Source: Anaspis maculata
Lineage: Eukaryota > Arthropoda > Insecta > Coleoptera > Scraptiidae
Direction of reading: 5' to 3'
Assembly: GCA_949128115.1 (NCBI GenBank)
Contig: OX421967.1
Coordinates: forward strand, 4,702,070 to 4,766,069
Length of the DNA: 64,000 bases
Under the pieces are notes generated by a model. It was not told where the DNA came from, made no database searches, and saw only the letters and a program-made list of their open reading frames with translations. A program made the position numbers and the translations under genes. Shown piece by piece: positions 9,515-22,844 of the stretch (position 1 is its first letter; the number at the start of each line of letters is the position of its first letter).

Positions 9515-10209
9515 AACCTGAACTTTTTGGATAACAACTGTGTCTTTTTTTCTATATTTGTGTTCGTTCGTCAGATGTTGCGTTTGAAAAGAGTAGCTGC
9601 CATCTTCAAAAGTGGTGATCGATCGTTTTAAAAGTCACGTGGGTTGAAGCCTGAAGTCACGTGGGTTGAAGCCTGAAGTCACGTGGGTTGAAGCCTGAAG
9701 TCACGTGGGTTAAAACCTGAACTTTTTGGATAACAACTGTGTCTTTTCTTCTATATTTGTGTTCGTTCGTCAGATGTTGCGTTTGGAACAAGTAGCTGCC
9801 AACTCCAAAAGTGGTGACCGATATTTTTAAAAGTCACGTGGGTTGAAGCCTGAAGTCACGTGGGTTGAAGCCTGAAGTCACGTGGGTTGAAGCCTGAAGT
9901 CACGTGGGTTAAAACCCGAACTTTTTGGATAACAACTGTGTCTTTTCTTCTATATTTGTGTTCGTTCGTCAGATGTTGCGTTTGGAACAAGTAGCTGCCA
10001 ACTCCAAAAGTGGTGACCGATATTTTTAAAAGTCACGTGGGTTGAAGCCTGAAGTCACGTGGGTTGAAGCCTGAAGTCACGTGGGTTAAAACCCGAACTT
10101 TTTGGATAACAACTGTGTCTTTTCTTCTATATTTGTGTTCGTTCGTCAGATGTTGCGTTTGGAACAAGTAGCTGCCATCTTCAAAAGTGGTGATCGATCG
10201 TTTTAAAAG

Positions 10210-13200
10210 TCACGTGGGTTGAAGCCTGAAGTCACGTGGGTTGAAGCCTGAAGTCACGTGGGTTGAAGCCTGAAGTCACGTGGGTTAAAACCTGAAATTT
10301 TTGGATAACAATTGTGTCTTTTCTTCTTTATTTGTGTTCGTTCGTCAGATTTTGCGTTTGGAACAAGTAGCTGCCAACATCAAAAGTGGTGACCGATCGT
10401 TTTAGAAGTCACGTAGGTTGAAGCCTGAAGTCACGTGGGTTGGAGCGTGGAGTCACGTGGGTTCAAACCTGAACTTTTTGGATATGAATTGTGTCTTTTT
10501 TTCTATATTTGTGTTCGTTCGTCAGATGTTGCGTTTGGAAAGAGTAGCTGCCATCTTCAAAAGTGGTGACCGATCGTTTTAAAAGTCACGTGGGTTGAAG
10601 CCTGAACTTTTTGGATAACAATTGTGTCTTCAGTTTTTTGATATTTGTGTTCGTTCGTCAGATGTTGCGTTTGGAACAAGTAGCTGCCAACTCCAAAAGT
10701 GGTGACCGATATTTTTAAAAGTCACGTGGGTTGAAGCCTGATGTCACGTGGGTTGAAGCCTGAAGTCACGTGGGTTGAAGCCTGAAGTCACGTGGGTTAA
10801 AACCTGAACTTTTTGGATAACAACTGTGTCTTTTCTTCTATATTTGTGTTCGTTCGTCAGATGTTGCGTTTGGAACAAGTAGCTGCCAACATCAAAAGTG
10901 GTGACCGATCGTTTTAAAAGTCACGTTGGTTGGAGCCTGGAGTCACGTGGGTTCAAACCTGAATTTTTTGAATTACAATTTTGTCATTTTTTTTTGATAT
11001 TTGTGTTCGTTCGTCAGATGTTGCGTTTGGAACAAGTAGCTGCCAACTCCAAAAGTGGTGACCGATCGTTTTAAAAGTCACGTGGGTTGAAGCCAGAAGT
11101 CACGTGGGTTAAAGCCTGAAGTCACGTGGGTTGAAGCCTGAAGTCACGTGGGTTAAAACCTGAACTTTTTGGGTAACAATTGTGTCTTGTTTTCTATATT
11201 TGTGTTCGTTCGTCAGATGTTGCGTTTGGAACAAGTAGCTGCCAACTTCAAAAGTGGTGACCGATCGTTTTCAAAGTCACGTGGGTTGAAGTCTGAAGTC
11301 ACGTGGGTTGAAGCCTGTAGTCACGTGGGTCAAAACCCGAACTTTTTGGATAACAATAGTGTCTTTTCTTCTATATTTGTGTTCGTTCGTCAGATGGTGC
11401 GTTTGGAACAAGTAGCTGCCAACTCCAAAAGTGGTGACCGATCGTTTTAAAAGTCACGTGGGTTGAAGCCTGAAGTCACGTGGGTTGAAGCCTGAAGTCA
11501 CGTGGGTTGAAGCCTGAAGTCACGTGGGTTATAGCCTGAAGTCACGTGGGTTGAAACCTGAACTTTTTGGATAACAATTGTTTTTTATTTCTATATTTGT
11601 GTTCGTTCGTCAGATGTTGCGTTTGGAACAAGTAGCTGCCAATTTCAAAAGTGGTGACCGATCGTTTCCAAAGTCACGTACGTTGAAGCCTGGAGTCACG
11701 TGAATGGAGCCTTAAGTCACGTGGGTTGAAGCCTGAACTTTTTGGATAACAATTGTGTCTTCAGTTTTTTGATATTTGTGTTCGTTCGTCAGATGTTGCG
11801 TTTGGAACAAGTAGCTGCCAACTCCAAAAGTGGTGACCGATATTTTTAAAAGTCACGTGGGTTGAAGCCTGAAGTCACGTGGGTTGAAGCCTGAAGTCAC
11901 GTGGGTTGAAGCCTGAAGTCACGTGGGTTAAAACCCGAACTTTTTGGATAACAACTGTGTCTTTTCTTCTATATTTGTGTTCGTTCGTCAGATGTTGCGT
12001 TTGGAACAAGTAGCTGCCAACATCAAAAGTGGTGACCGATCGTTTTAAAAGTCACGTGAGTTGAAGCCTGAAGTCACGTGGGTTGGAGCCTGGAGTCACG
12101 TGGGTTCAAACCTGAATTTTTTGGATTACAATTTTGTCATTTTTTTTTGATATTTGTGTTCGTTCGTCAGATGTTGCGTTTGGAACAAGTAGCTGCCAAC
12201 TCCAAAAGTGGTGACCGATCGTTTCAAAAGTCACGTGGGTTGAAGCCTGAAGTCACGTGGGTTAAAGCCTGAAGTCACGTGGGTTGAAGCCTGAAGTCAC
12301 GTGGGTTAAAACCTGAACTTTTTCGGTAACAATTGTGTCTTGTTTTCTATATTTGTGTTCGTTCGTCAGATGTTGCGTTTGGAACAAGTAGCTGCCAACT
12401 TCAAAAGTGGTGACCGATCGTTTTCAAAGTCACGTGGGTTGAAGTCTGAAGTCACGTGGGTTGAAGCCTGTAGTCACGTGGGTCAAAACCCGAACTTTTT
12501 GGATAACAATAGTGTCTTTTCTTCTATATTTGTGTTCGTTCGTCAGATGGTGCGTTTGGAACAAGTAGCTGCCAACTCCAAAAGTGGTGACCGATCGTTT
12601 TGAAAGTCACGTGAGTTGAAGCCTGAAGTCACGTGGGTTGGAGCCTGGAGTCACGTGGGTTCAAACCTGAACTTTTTGGATAACAATTGTGTCTTTTTTT
12701 CTATATTTGTGTTCGTTCGTCAGATGTTGCGTTTGGAAAGAGTAGCTGCCATCTTCAAAAGTGGTGACCGATCGTTTTAAAAGTCACGTGGGTTGAAGCC
12801 TGAAGTCACGTGGGTTGAAGCCTGAAGTCACGTGGGTTGAAGCCTGAAGTCACGTGGGTTAAAACCTGAACTTTTTGGATAACAATTGTGTCTTTTCTTC
12901 TATATTTGTGTTCGTTCGTCAGATTTTGCGTTTGGAACAAGTAGCTGCCATCTTCAAAAGTGGTGACCGATCGTTTTAAAAGTCACGTGGGTTGAAGCCT
13001 GAAGTCACGTGGGTTGAAGCCTGAAGTCACGTGGGTTGAAGCCTGAAGTCACGTGGGTTAAAACCTGAACTTTTTCGGTAACAATTGTGTCTTGTTTTCT
13101 ATATTTGTGTTCGTTCGTCAGATGTTGCGTTTGGAACAAGTAGCTGCCAACTTCAAAAGTGGTGACCGATCGTTTTCAAAGTCACGTGGGTTGAAGTCTG

Positions 13201-14277
13201 AAGTCACGTGGGTTGAAGCCTGTAGTCACGTGGGTCAAAACCCGAACTTTTTGGATAACAATAGTGTCTTTTCTTCTATATTTGTGTTCGTTCGTCAGAT
13301 GGTGCGTTTGGAACAAGTAGCTGCCAACTCCAAAAGTGGTGACCGATCGTTTTGAAAGTCACGTGAGTTGAAGCCTGAAGTCACGTGGGTTGGAGCCTGG
13401 AGTCACGTGGGTTCAAACCTGAACTTTTTGGATAACAATTGTGTCTTTTTTTCTATATTTGTGTTCGTTCGTCAGATGTTGCGTTTGGAAAGAGTAGCTG
13501 CCATCTTCAAAAGTGGTGACCGATCGTTTTAAAAGTCACGTGGGTTGAAGCCTGAAGTCACGTGGGTTGAAGCCTGAAGTCACGTGGGTTGAAGCCTGAA
13601 GTCACGTGGGTTAAAACCTGAACTTTTTGGATAACAATTGTGTCTTTTCTTCTATATTTGTGTTCGTTCGTCAGATTTTGCGTTTGGAACAAGTAGCTGC
13701 CAACATCAAAAGTGGTGACCGATCGTTTCAGATGTCACGTGGGTTGAAGCCTGGAGTCACGTGGGTTGGAGCCTGGAGTCACGTGGGTTCAAACCTGAAC
13801 TTTTTGGGTAACAATTGTGTCTTTTTTTCTATATTTGTGTTCGTTCGTCAGATGTTGCGTTTGGAAAGAGTAGCTGCCATCTTCAAAAGTGGTGACCGAT
13901 CGTTTTAAAAGTCACGTGGGTTGAAGCCTGAAGTCACGTGGGTTGAAGCCTGAAGTCACGTGGGTTAAAACCTGAACTTTTTGGATAACAATTGTGTCTT
14001 TTCTTCTATATTTGTGTTCGTTCGCCAGATTTTGCGTTTGGAACAAGTAGCTGCCAACATCAAAAGTGGTGACCGATCGTTTTAGATGTCACGTGGGTTG
14101 AAGCCTGAAGTCACGTGGATTGGAGCCTGGAGTCACGTGGGTTCAAACCTGAACTTTTTGGATAACAATTGTGTCTTTTTTTCTATATTTGTGTTCGTTC
14201 GTCAGATGTTGCGTTTGGAAAGAGTAGCTGCCATCTTCAAAAGTGGTGACCGATCGTTTTAAAAGTCACGTGAGTTG
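10210..14277 (+). repeat. Segmental duplication, copy 2 of about 4.07 kb
   Basis: Partner of the block at the window start. Matching markers include AAATTTTTGG at 10,295 (86 in copy 1), TTCGGTAAC at 12,323 and 13,075 (2,114 and 2,866), and the GGATTGGAGCC 22-mer near 14,115 (3,906). After about 14,277 it continues into a D unit rather than the B/F units of copy 1, which marks a recombination junction. Confidence 0.9.
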
Positions 14278-14375
14278 AAGCCTGAAGTCACGTGGGTTGG
14301 AGCCTGGAGTCACGTGGGTTCAAACCTGAATTTTTTGGATTACAATTTTGTCATTTTTTTCTGATATTTGTGTTC

Positions 14376-17300
14376 GTTCGTCAGATGTTGCGTTTGGAAC
14401 AAGTAGCTGCCAACTCCAAAAGTGGTGACCGATCGTTTCAAAAGTCACGTGGGTTGAAGCCTGAAGTCACGTGGGTTAAAGCCTGAAGTCACGTGGGTAG
14501 AAGCCTGAAGTCACGTGGGTTCAAACCTGAACTTTTTGGGTAACAATTGTGTCTTGTTTTCTATATTTGTGTTCGTTCGTCAGATGTTGCGTTTGGAACA
14601 AGTAGCTGCCAACTTCAAAAGTGGTGACCGATCGTTTTCAAAGTCACGTGGGTTGAAGCCTGAAGTCACGTGGGTTGAAGCCTGAAGTCACGTGGGTTGG
14701 AGCCTGGAGTCACGTGGGTTCAAACCTGAACTTTTTGGATAACAATTGTGTCTTTTTTTCTATATTTGTGTTCGTTCGTCAGATGTGGCGTTTGGAAAGA
14801 GTAGCTGCCATCTTCAAAAGTGGTGACCGATCGTTTTAAAAGTCACGTGGGTTGAAGCCTGAAGTCACGTGGGTTGAAGCCTGAAGTCACGTGGGTTGAA
14901 GCCTGAAGTCACGTGGGTTAAAACCTGAACTTTTTGGATAACAATTGTGTTTTTTCTTCTATATTTGTGTTCGTTCGTCAGATTTTGCGTTTGGAACAAG
15001 AAGCTGCCAACATCAAAAGTGGTGACCGATCGTTTTAGAAGTCACATGGGTTGAAGCCTGAAGTCACGTGGGTTGGAGCCTGGAGTCACGTGGGTTCAAA
15101 CCTGAACTTTTTGGATAACAATTGTGTCTTTTTTTCTATATTTGTGTTCGTTCGTCAGATGTTGCGTTTGGAAAGAGTAGCTGCCATCTTCGAAAGTGGT
15201 GACCGATCGTTTTAAAAGTCACGTGGGTTGAAGCCTGAAGTCACGTGGGTTGAAGCCTGAAGTCACGTGGGTTGAAGCCTGGAGTCACGTGGGTTAAAAC
15301 CTGAACTTTTTGGATAACAATTGTGTCTTTTCTTCTATATTTGTGTTCGTTCGTCAGATTTTGCGTTTGGAACAAGTAGCTGCCAACCTCAAAAGTGGTG
15401 ACCGATCGTTTTAGATGTCACGTGGGTTGAAGCCTGAAGTCACGTGGGTTGGAGCCTGGAGTCACGTGGGTTCAAACCTGAACTTTTTGGATAACAATTG
15501 TGTCTTTTTTTCTATATTTGTGTTCGTTCGTCAGATGTTGCGTTTGGAAAGAGAAGCTGCCATCTTCAAAAGTGGTGACCGATCGTTTTCAAAGTCACGT
15601 GGGTTGAAGCCTGAAGTCACGTGGGTTGAAGCCTGAAGTCACGTGGGTTGAAGCCTGAAGTCACGTGGGTTAAAACCTGAACTTTTTGGATAACAATTGT
15701 GTCTTTTCTTCTATATTTGTGTTCGTTCGTCAGATGTTGCGTTTGGAAAGAGTAGCTGCCATCTTCAAAGTGGTGACCGATCGTTTTAAAAGTCACGTGG
15801 GTTGAAGCCTGAAGTCACGTGGGTTGAAGCCTGGAGTCACGTGGGTTGAAGCCTGAAGTCACGTGGGTTAAAACCTGAACTTTTTGGATAACAATTGTGT
15901 CTTTTCTTCTATATTTGTGTTCGTTCGTAAGATTTTGCGTTTGGAACAAGTAGCTGCCAACATCAAAAGTGGTGACCGATCGTTTTAGAAGTCACGTGGG
16001 TTGAAGCCTGAAGTCACGTGGGTTGGAGCCTGGAGTCACGTGGGTTCAAACCTGAACTTTTTGGATAACAATTGTGTCTTTTTTTCTATATTTGTGTTCG
16101 TTCGTCAGATGTTGCGTTTGGAAAGAGTAGCTGCCATCTTCAGAAGTGGTGACCGATCGTTTTAAAAGTCACGTGGGTTGAAGCCTGAAGTCACGTGGGT
16201 TGAAGCCTGAAGTTACGTGGGTTAAAACCTGAACTTTTTGGATACCAATTGTGTCTTTTCTTCTATATTTGTGTTCGTTCGTCAGATTTTGCGTTTGGAA
16301 CAAATAGCTGCCAACATCAAAAGTGGTGACCGATCGTTTTAAAAGTCACGTGAGTTGAAGCCTGAAGTCACGTGGGTTGGAGCCTGGAGTCACGTGGGTT
16401 CAAACCTGAATTTTTTGGATTACAATTTTGTCATTTTTTTTTGATATTTGTGTTCGTTCGTCAGATGTTGCGTTTGGAACAAGTAGCTGCCAACTCCAAA
16501 AGTGGTGACCGATCGTTTCAAAAGTCACGTGGGTTGAAGCCTGAAGTCACGTGGGTTAAAGCCTGAAGTCACGTGGGTTGAAGCCTGAAGTCACGTGGGT
16601 TAAAACCTGAACTTTTTGGGTAACAATTGTGTCTTGTTTTCTATATTTGTGTTCGTTCGTCAGATGTTGCGTTTGGAACAAGTAGCTGCCAACTTCAAAA
16701 GTGGTGACCGATCGTTTTCAAAGTCACGTGGGTTGAAGTCTGAAGTCACGTGGGTTGAAGCCTGTAGTCACGTGGGTCAAAACCCGAACTTTTTGGATAA
16801 CAATAGTGTATTTTCTTCTATATTTGTGTTCGTTCGTCAGATGGTGCGTTTGGAACAAGTAGCTGCCAACTCCAAAAGTGGTGACCGATCGTTTTAAAAG
16901 TCACGTGGGTTGAAGCCTGGAGTCACGTGGGTTGAAGCCTGAAGTCACGTGGGTTATAGCCTGAAGTCACGTGGGTTAAAACCTGAGCTTTTTGGATAAC
17001 AATTGTGTCTTTTTTTCTATATTTGTGTTCGTTTGTCAGATGTTGCGTTTGGAACAAGTAGCTGCCAATTGCAAAAGTGGTGACCGATCGTTCCAAAAGT
17101 CACGTATGTTGAAGCCTGGAGTCACGTGGGTTGGAGCCTGAAATCACGTGGGTTGAAGCCTGAACTTTTTGGGTAACAATTGTGTCTTCAGTTTTTTGAT
17201 ATTTGTGTTCGTTCGTCAGATGTTGCGTCTAGAACAAGTAGCTGCCAACTCCAAAAGTGGTGACCGATCGTTTCAAAAGTCACGTGGGTTGAAGCCTGAA

Positions 17301-18057
17301 GTCACGTGGGTTGAAGCCTGAAGTCACGTGGGTTGGAGCCTGAAGTCACGTGGGTTGAAGCCTGAAGTCACGTGGGTTGAAACCTGAACTTTTTGGATAA
17401 CAATTGTGTCTTTTCTTCTATATTTGTGTTCGTTCGTCAGATTTTGCGTTTGTAACAAGTAGCTGCCAACATCAAAAGTGGTGACCGATCGTTTTAGATG
17501 TCACGTGGGTTGAAGCCTGAAGTCACGTGGGTTGGAGCCTGGAGTCACGTGGGTTCAAACCTGATCTTTTTGGATAACAATTGTGTCTTTTTTTCCATAT
17601 TTGTGTTCGTTCGTCAGATGTTGCGTTTGGGAAGAGTAGCTGCCATCTTCAAAAGTGGTGACCGATCGTTTTAAAAGTCACGTGGGTTGAAGCCTGAAGT
17701 CACGTGGGTTGAAGCCTGGAGTCACGTGGGTTGAAGCCTGAAGTCACGTGGGTTAAAACCTGAACTTTTTGGATAACAATTGTGTCTTTTCTTCTATATT
17801 TGTGTTCGTTCGTCAGATTTTGCGTTTGGAACAAGTAGCTGCCAACATCAAAAGTGGTGACCGATCGTTTCAGATGTCACGTGGGTTGAAGCCTGAAGTC
17901 ACGTGGGTTGGAGCCTGTAGTCACGTGGGTTCAAACCTAAACTTTTTGGATAACAATTGTGTCTTTTTTTCTATATTTGTGTTCGTTCGTCAGATGTTGC
18001 GTTTGGAAAGAGTAGCTGCCATCTTCAAAAGTGGTGACCGATCGTTTTAAAAGTCAC
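14376..18057 (+). repeat. Segmental duplication, copy 1 of about 3.7 kb (offset 11,176)
   Basis: Matches about 25,552-29,233. Shared rare markers are GGGTAGAAG at 14,495 and 25,671, CAGATGTGGCG near 14,783 and 25,958, CACATGGG near 15,044 and 26,220, a one-base deletion giving CTTCAAAGTGG near 15,765 and 26,941, and GTAAGATTTTG at 15,927 and 27,103. Differences are single substitutions, such as GGAGCC at about 17,336 against GAAGCC in the partner. After about 18,057 the partner gains an extra A-B dimer and one 22-mer. Confidence 0.9.
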
Positions 18058-21000
18058 GTGGGTTGAAGCCTGAAGTCACGTGGGTTGAAGCCTGAAGTCA
18101 CGTGGGTCAAAACCTGAACTTTTTGGATAACAATTGTGTCTTTTCTTCTATATTTGTGTTCGTTCGTCAGACTTTGCGTTTGGAACAAGTAGCTGCCAAC
18201 ATCAAAAGTGGTGACCGATCGTTTCAGAAGTCACGTGGGTTGAAGCCTGAAGTCACGTGGGTTGGAGCCTGGAGTCACGTGGGTTCAAACCTGAACTTTT
18301 TGGATAACAATTGTGTCTTTTTTTCTATATTTGTGTTCGTTCGTCAGATGTTGCGTTTGAAAAGAGTAGCTGCCATCTTCAAAAGTGGTGATCAATCGTT
18401 TTAAAAGTCACGTGGGTTGAAGCCTGAAGTCACGTGGGTTGAAGCCTGAAGTCACGTGGGTTGAAGCCTGAAGTCACGTGGGTTAAAACCCGAAATTTTT
18501 GGATAACAATTGTGTCTTTTCTTCTTTATTTGTGTTCGTTCGTCAGATTTTGCGTTTGGAACAAGTAGCTGCCAACATCAAAAGTGGTGACCGATCGTTT
18601 TAGAAGTCACGTAGGTTGAAGCCTGAAGTCACGTGGGTTGGAGCCTGGAGTCACGTGGGTTCAAACCTGAACTTTTTGGATATGAATTGTGTCTTTTTTT
18701 CTATATTTGTGTTCGTTCGTCAGATGTTGCGTTTGGAAAGAGTAGCTGCCATCTTCAAAAGTGGTGACCGATCGTTTTAAAAGTCACGTGGGTTGAAGCC
18801 TGAAGTCACGTGGGTTGAAGCCTGAAGTCACGTGGGTTAAAACCTGAACTTTTTAGATAACAATTGTGCCTTTTCTTCTATATTTGTGTTCGTTCGCCAG
18901 ATTTTGCGTTTGGAACAAGTAGCTGCCAACATCAAAAGTGGTGACCGATCGTTTTAGATGTCACGTGGGTTGAAGCCTGAAGTCACGTGGGTTGGAGCCT
19001 GGAGTCACGTGGGTTCAAACCTGAACTTTTTGGATAACAATTGTGTCTTTTTTTCTATATTTGTGTTGGTTCGTCAGATGTTGCGTTTGGAAAGAGTAGC
19101 TGCCATCTTCAAAAGTAGTGACCGATCGTTTTAAAAGTCACGTGGGTTGAAGCCTGAAGTCACGTGGGTTGAAGCCTGAAGTCACGTGGGTTGAAGCCTG
19201 AAGTCACGTGGGTTAAAACCTGAACTTTTTGGATAACAATTGTGTCTTTTCTTCTATATTTGTGTTCGTTCGTCAGATTTTGCGTTTGGAACAAGTAGCT
19301 GCCAACATCAAAAGTGGTGACCGATCGTTTTAGATGTCACGTGGGTTGAAGCCTGAAGTCACGTGGGTTGGAGCCTGGAGTCACGTGGGTTCAAACCTGA
19401 ACTTTTTGGATAACAATTGTGTCTTTTTTTCTATATTTGTGTTGGTTCGTCAGATGTTGCGTTTGGAAAGAGTAGCTGCCATCTTCAAAAGTAGTGACCG
19501 ATCGTTTTAAAAGTCACGTGGGTTGAAGCCTGAAGTCACGTGGGTTTAAGCCTGAAGTCACGTGGGTTGAAGCCTGAAGTCACGTGGGTTAAAACCTGAA
19601 CTTTTTGGATAACAATTGTGTCTTTTCTTCTATATTTGTGTTCGTTCGTCAGATTTTGCGTTTGGAACAAGTAGCTGCCAACATCAAAAGTGGTGACCGA
19701 TCGTTTTTGATGTCACGTGGGTTGAAGCCTGAAGTCACGTGGGTTGAAGCCTGGAGTCACGTGGGTTAAAACCTGAACTTTTTGGATAACAATTGTGTCT
19801 TTTCTTCTATATTTGTGTTCGTTCGCCAGATTTTGCGTTTGGAACAAGTAGCTGCCAACATCAAAAGTGGTGACCGATCGTTTTAGATGTCACGTGGGTT
19901 GAAGCCTGAAGTCACGTGGGTTGGAGCCTGGAGTCACGTGGGTTAAAACCTGAACTTTTTGGATAACAATTGTGCCTTTTCTTCTATATTTGTGTTCGTT
20001 CGCCAGATTTTGCGTTTGGAACAAGTAGCTGCCAACATCAAAAGTGGTGACCGATCGTTTTAGATGTCACGTGGGTTGAAGCCTGAAGTCACGTGGGTTG
20101 GAGCCTGGAGTCACGTGGGTTCAAACCTGAACTTTTTGGATAACAATTGTGTCTTTTTTTCTATATTTGTGTTGGTTCGTCAGATGTTGCGTTTGGAAAG
20201 AGTAGCTGCCATCTTCAAAAGTAGTGACCGATCGTTTTAAAAGTCACGTGGGTTGAAGCCTGAAGTCACGTGGGTTGAAGCCTGAAGTCACGTGGGTTGA
20301 AGCCTGAAGTCACGTGGGTTAAAACCTGAACTTTTTGGATAACAATTGTGTCTTTTCTTCTATATTTGTGTTCGTTCGTCAGATTTTGCGTTTGGAACAA
20401 GTAGCTGCCAACATCAAAAGTGGTGACCGATCGTTTTAGATGTCACGTGGGTTTAAGCCTGAAGTCACGTGGGTTGAAGCCTGAAGTCACGTGGGTTAAA
20501 ACCTGAACTTTTTGGATAACAATTGTGTCTTTTCTTCTATATTTGTGTTCGTTCGTCAGATTTTGCGTTTGGAACAAGTAGCTGCCAACATCAAAAGTGG
20601 TGACCGATCGTTTTTGATGTCACGTGGGTTGAAGCCTGAAGTCACGTGGGTTGAAGCCTGGAGTCACGTGGGTTAAAACCTGAACTTTTTGGATAACAAT
20701 TGTGTCTTTTCTTCTATATTTGTGTTCGTTCGCCAGATTTTGCGTTTGGAACAAGTAGCTGCCAACATCAAAAGTGGTGACCGATCGTTTTAGATGTCAC
20801 GTGGGTTGAAGCCTGAAGTCACGTGGGTTGGAGCCTGGAGTCACGTGGGTTAAAACCTGAACTTTTTGGATAACAATTGTGCCTTTTCTTCTATATTTGT
20901 GTTCGTTCGCCAGATTTTGCGTTTGGAACAAGTAGCTGCCAACATCAAAAGTGGTGACCGATCGTTTTAGATGTCACGTGGGTTGAAGCCTGAAGTCACG

Positions 21001-22844
21001 TGGGTTGGAGCCTGGAGTCACGTGGGTTCAAACCTGAACTTTTTGGATAACAATTGTGTCTTTTTTTCTATATTTGTGTTGGTTCGTCAGATGTTGCGTT
21101 TGGAAAGAGTAGCTGCCATCTTCAAAAGTAGTGACCGATCGTTTTAAAAGTCACGTGGGTTGAAGCCTGAAGTCACGTGGGTTGAAGCCTGAAGTCACGT
21201 GGGTTGAAGCCTGAAGTCACGTGGGTTAAAACCTGAACTTTTTGGATAACAATTGTGTCTTTTCTTCTATATTTGTGTTCGTTCGTCAGATTTTGCGTTT
21301 GGAACAAGTAGCTGCCAACATCAAAAGTGGTGACCGATCGTTTTAGATGTCACGTGGGTTGAAGCCTGCAGTCACGTGGGTTGGAGCCTGGAGTCACGTG
21401 GGTTCAAACCTGAACTTTTTGGATAACAATTGTGTCTTTTTTTCTATATTTGTGTTGGTTCGTCAGATGTTGCGTTTGGAAAGAGTAGCTGCCAACTTCA
21501 AAAGTGGTGACCGATCGTTTTCAAAGTCACGTGGGTTGAAGCCTGAAGTCACGTGGGTTGAAGCCTGAAGTCGCGTGGGTTGAAGCCTGAAGTCACGTGG
21601 GTTAAAACCTGAACTTTTTGGATAACAACTGTGTCTTTTCTTCTATATTTGTGTTCGTTAGTCAGATGTTGCGTTCGGAACAAGTAGCTGCCATCTTCAA
21701 AAGTGGTGACCGATCGTTTTAAAAGTCACGTGGGTTGAAGCCTGAAGTCACGTGGGTTGAAGCCTGGAGTCACGTCGGTTGAAGCCTGAAGTCACGTGGG
21801 TTGAAACCTGAACTTTTTGGATAACAACTGTGTCTTTTCTTCTATATTTGTGTTCGTTCGTCAGATGTTGCGTTTGGAACAAGTAGCTGCCAACTCCAAA
21901 AGTGGTGACCGATCGTTTTAAAAGTCACGTGGGTTGAAGCCTGAAGTCACGTGGGTTAAAGCCTGAAGTCACGTGGGTTGAAGCCTGAAGTCACGTGGGT
22001 TGAAACCTGAACTTTTTGGGTAACAATTGTGTCTTGTTTTCTATATTTGTGTTCGTTCGTCAGATGTTGCGTTTGGAACAAGTAGCTGCCAACTTCAAAA
22101 GTGGTGACCGATCGTTTTCAAAGTCACGTGGGTTGAAGTCTGAAGTCACGTGGGTTGAAGCTTGTAGTCACGTGGGTCAAAACCCGAACTTTTGGGATAA
22201 CAATTGTGTCTTTTCTTCTATATTTGTGTACGTTCGTCAGATGTTGCGTTTGGAACAAGTAGCTGCCATCTTCAAAAGTGGTGACCGATCGTTTCTAAAG
22301 TCACGTACGTTGAAGCCTGGAGTCACGTGGGTTGAAGCCTTAAGTAACGTGGGTTGAAACCTGAACTTTTTGGATAACAACTGTGTCTTTTTTTCTATAT
22401 TTGTGTTCGTCCGTCAGATGTTGCGTTTGAAAAGAGTAGCTGCCATCTTCAAAAGTGGTGATCGATCGTTTTAAAAGTCACGTGGGTTGAAGCCTGAAGT
22501 CACGTGGGTTGAAGCCTGAAGTCACGTGGGTTGAAGCCTGAAGTCACGTGGGTTAAAACCTGAACTTTTTGGATAACAACTGTGTCTTTTCTTCTATATT
22601 TGTGTTCGTTCGTCAGATGTTGCGTTTGGAACAAGTAGCTGCCAACTCCAAAAGTGGTGACCGATATTTTTAAAAGTCACGTGGGTTGAAGCCTGAAGTC
22701 ACGTGGGTTGAAGCCTGAAGTCACGTGGGTTGAAGCCTGAAGTCACGTGGGTTAAAACCCGAACTTTTTGGATAACAACTGTGTCTTTTCTTCTATATTT
22801 GTGTTCGTTCGTCAGATGTTGCGTTTGGAACAAGTAGCTGCCAA
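16762..22844 (+). repeat. Segmental duplication, copy Y (about 6.1 kb, with internal gain and loss)
   Basis: Colinear with 4,272-10,001. Relative to that copy it lacks one 22-mer near 18,080, contains a 907-bp tandem duplication at about 19,541-21,354, and lacks 532 bp at about 21.48 kb. At that last point a B unit is fused to the second half of a C unit: GTTGGTTCG upstream and CCAACTTC downstream in one 111-bp unit. The missing 532 bp are present at 8.1-8.6 kb and again at 49.4-49.9 kb, so the change is most simply a deletion here. Confidence 0.87.
19541..21354 (+). repeat. Tandem duplication, 907-bp period
   Basis: 19,541-20,447 and 20,448-21,354 are consecutive copies. Both start at a rare GGGTTTAAGCC 22-mer variant (19,541 and 20,448) and carry TTTTTGATGTC (19,699 and 20,606 regions), GTGCCTTTT and TTGGTTCGTC markers at matching positions. 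The homologous segment at 7.07-7.98 kb is single-copy, so this duplication is younger than the X/Y duplication. Exact breakpoints cannot be placed because they fall inside 22-mer runs. Confidence 0.88.

Larger units (their letters stand above)
4272..10001 (+). repeat. Segmental duplication, copy X (about 5.7 kb)
   Basis: Matches 16,762-22,844 in three colinear stretches. The offset is 12,490 up to about 5,590. It is 12,468 up to about 8.1 kb, after the partner loses one 22-mer. From about 8,640 it is 12,843, after the partner gains 907 bp and loses 532 bp. The upstream edge is chimeric: the 22-mer at about 4,260 is a GGAGCC type, while the partner has GAAGCC. Downstream the copies part at 10,002, where this copy reads ACTCC and the partner ACATC. 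Confidence 0.88.
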
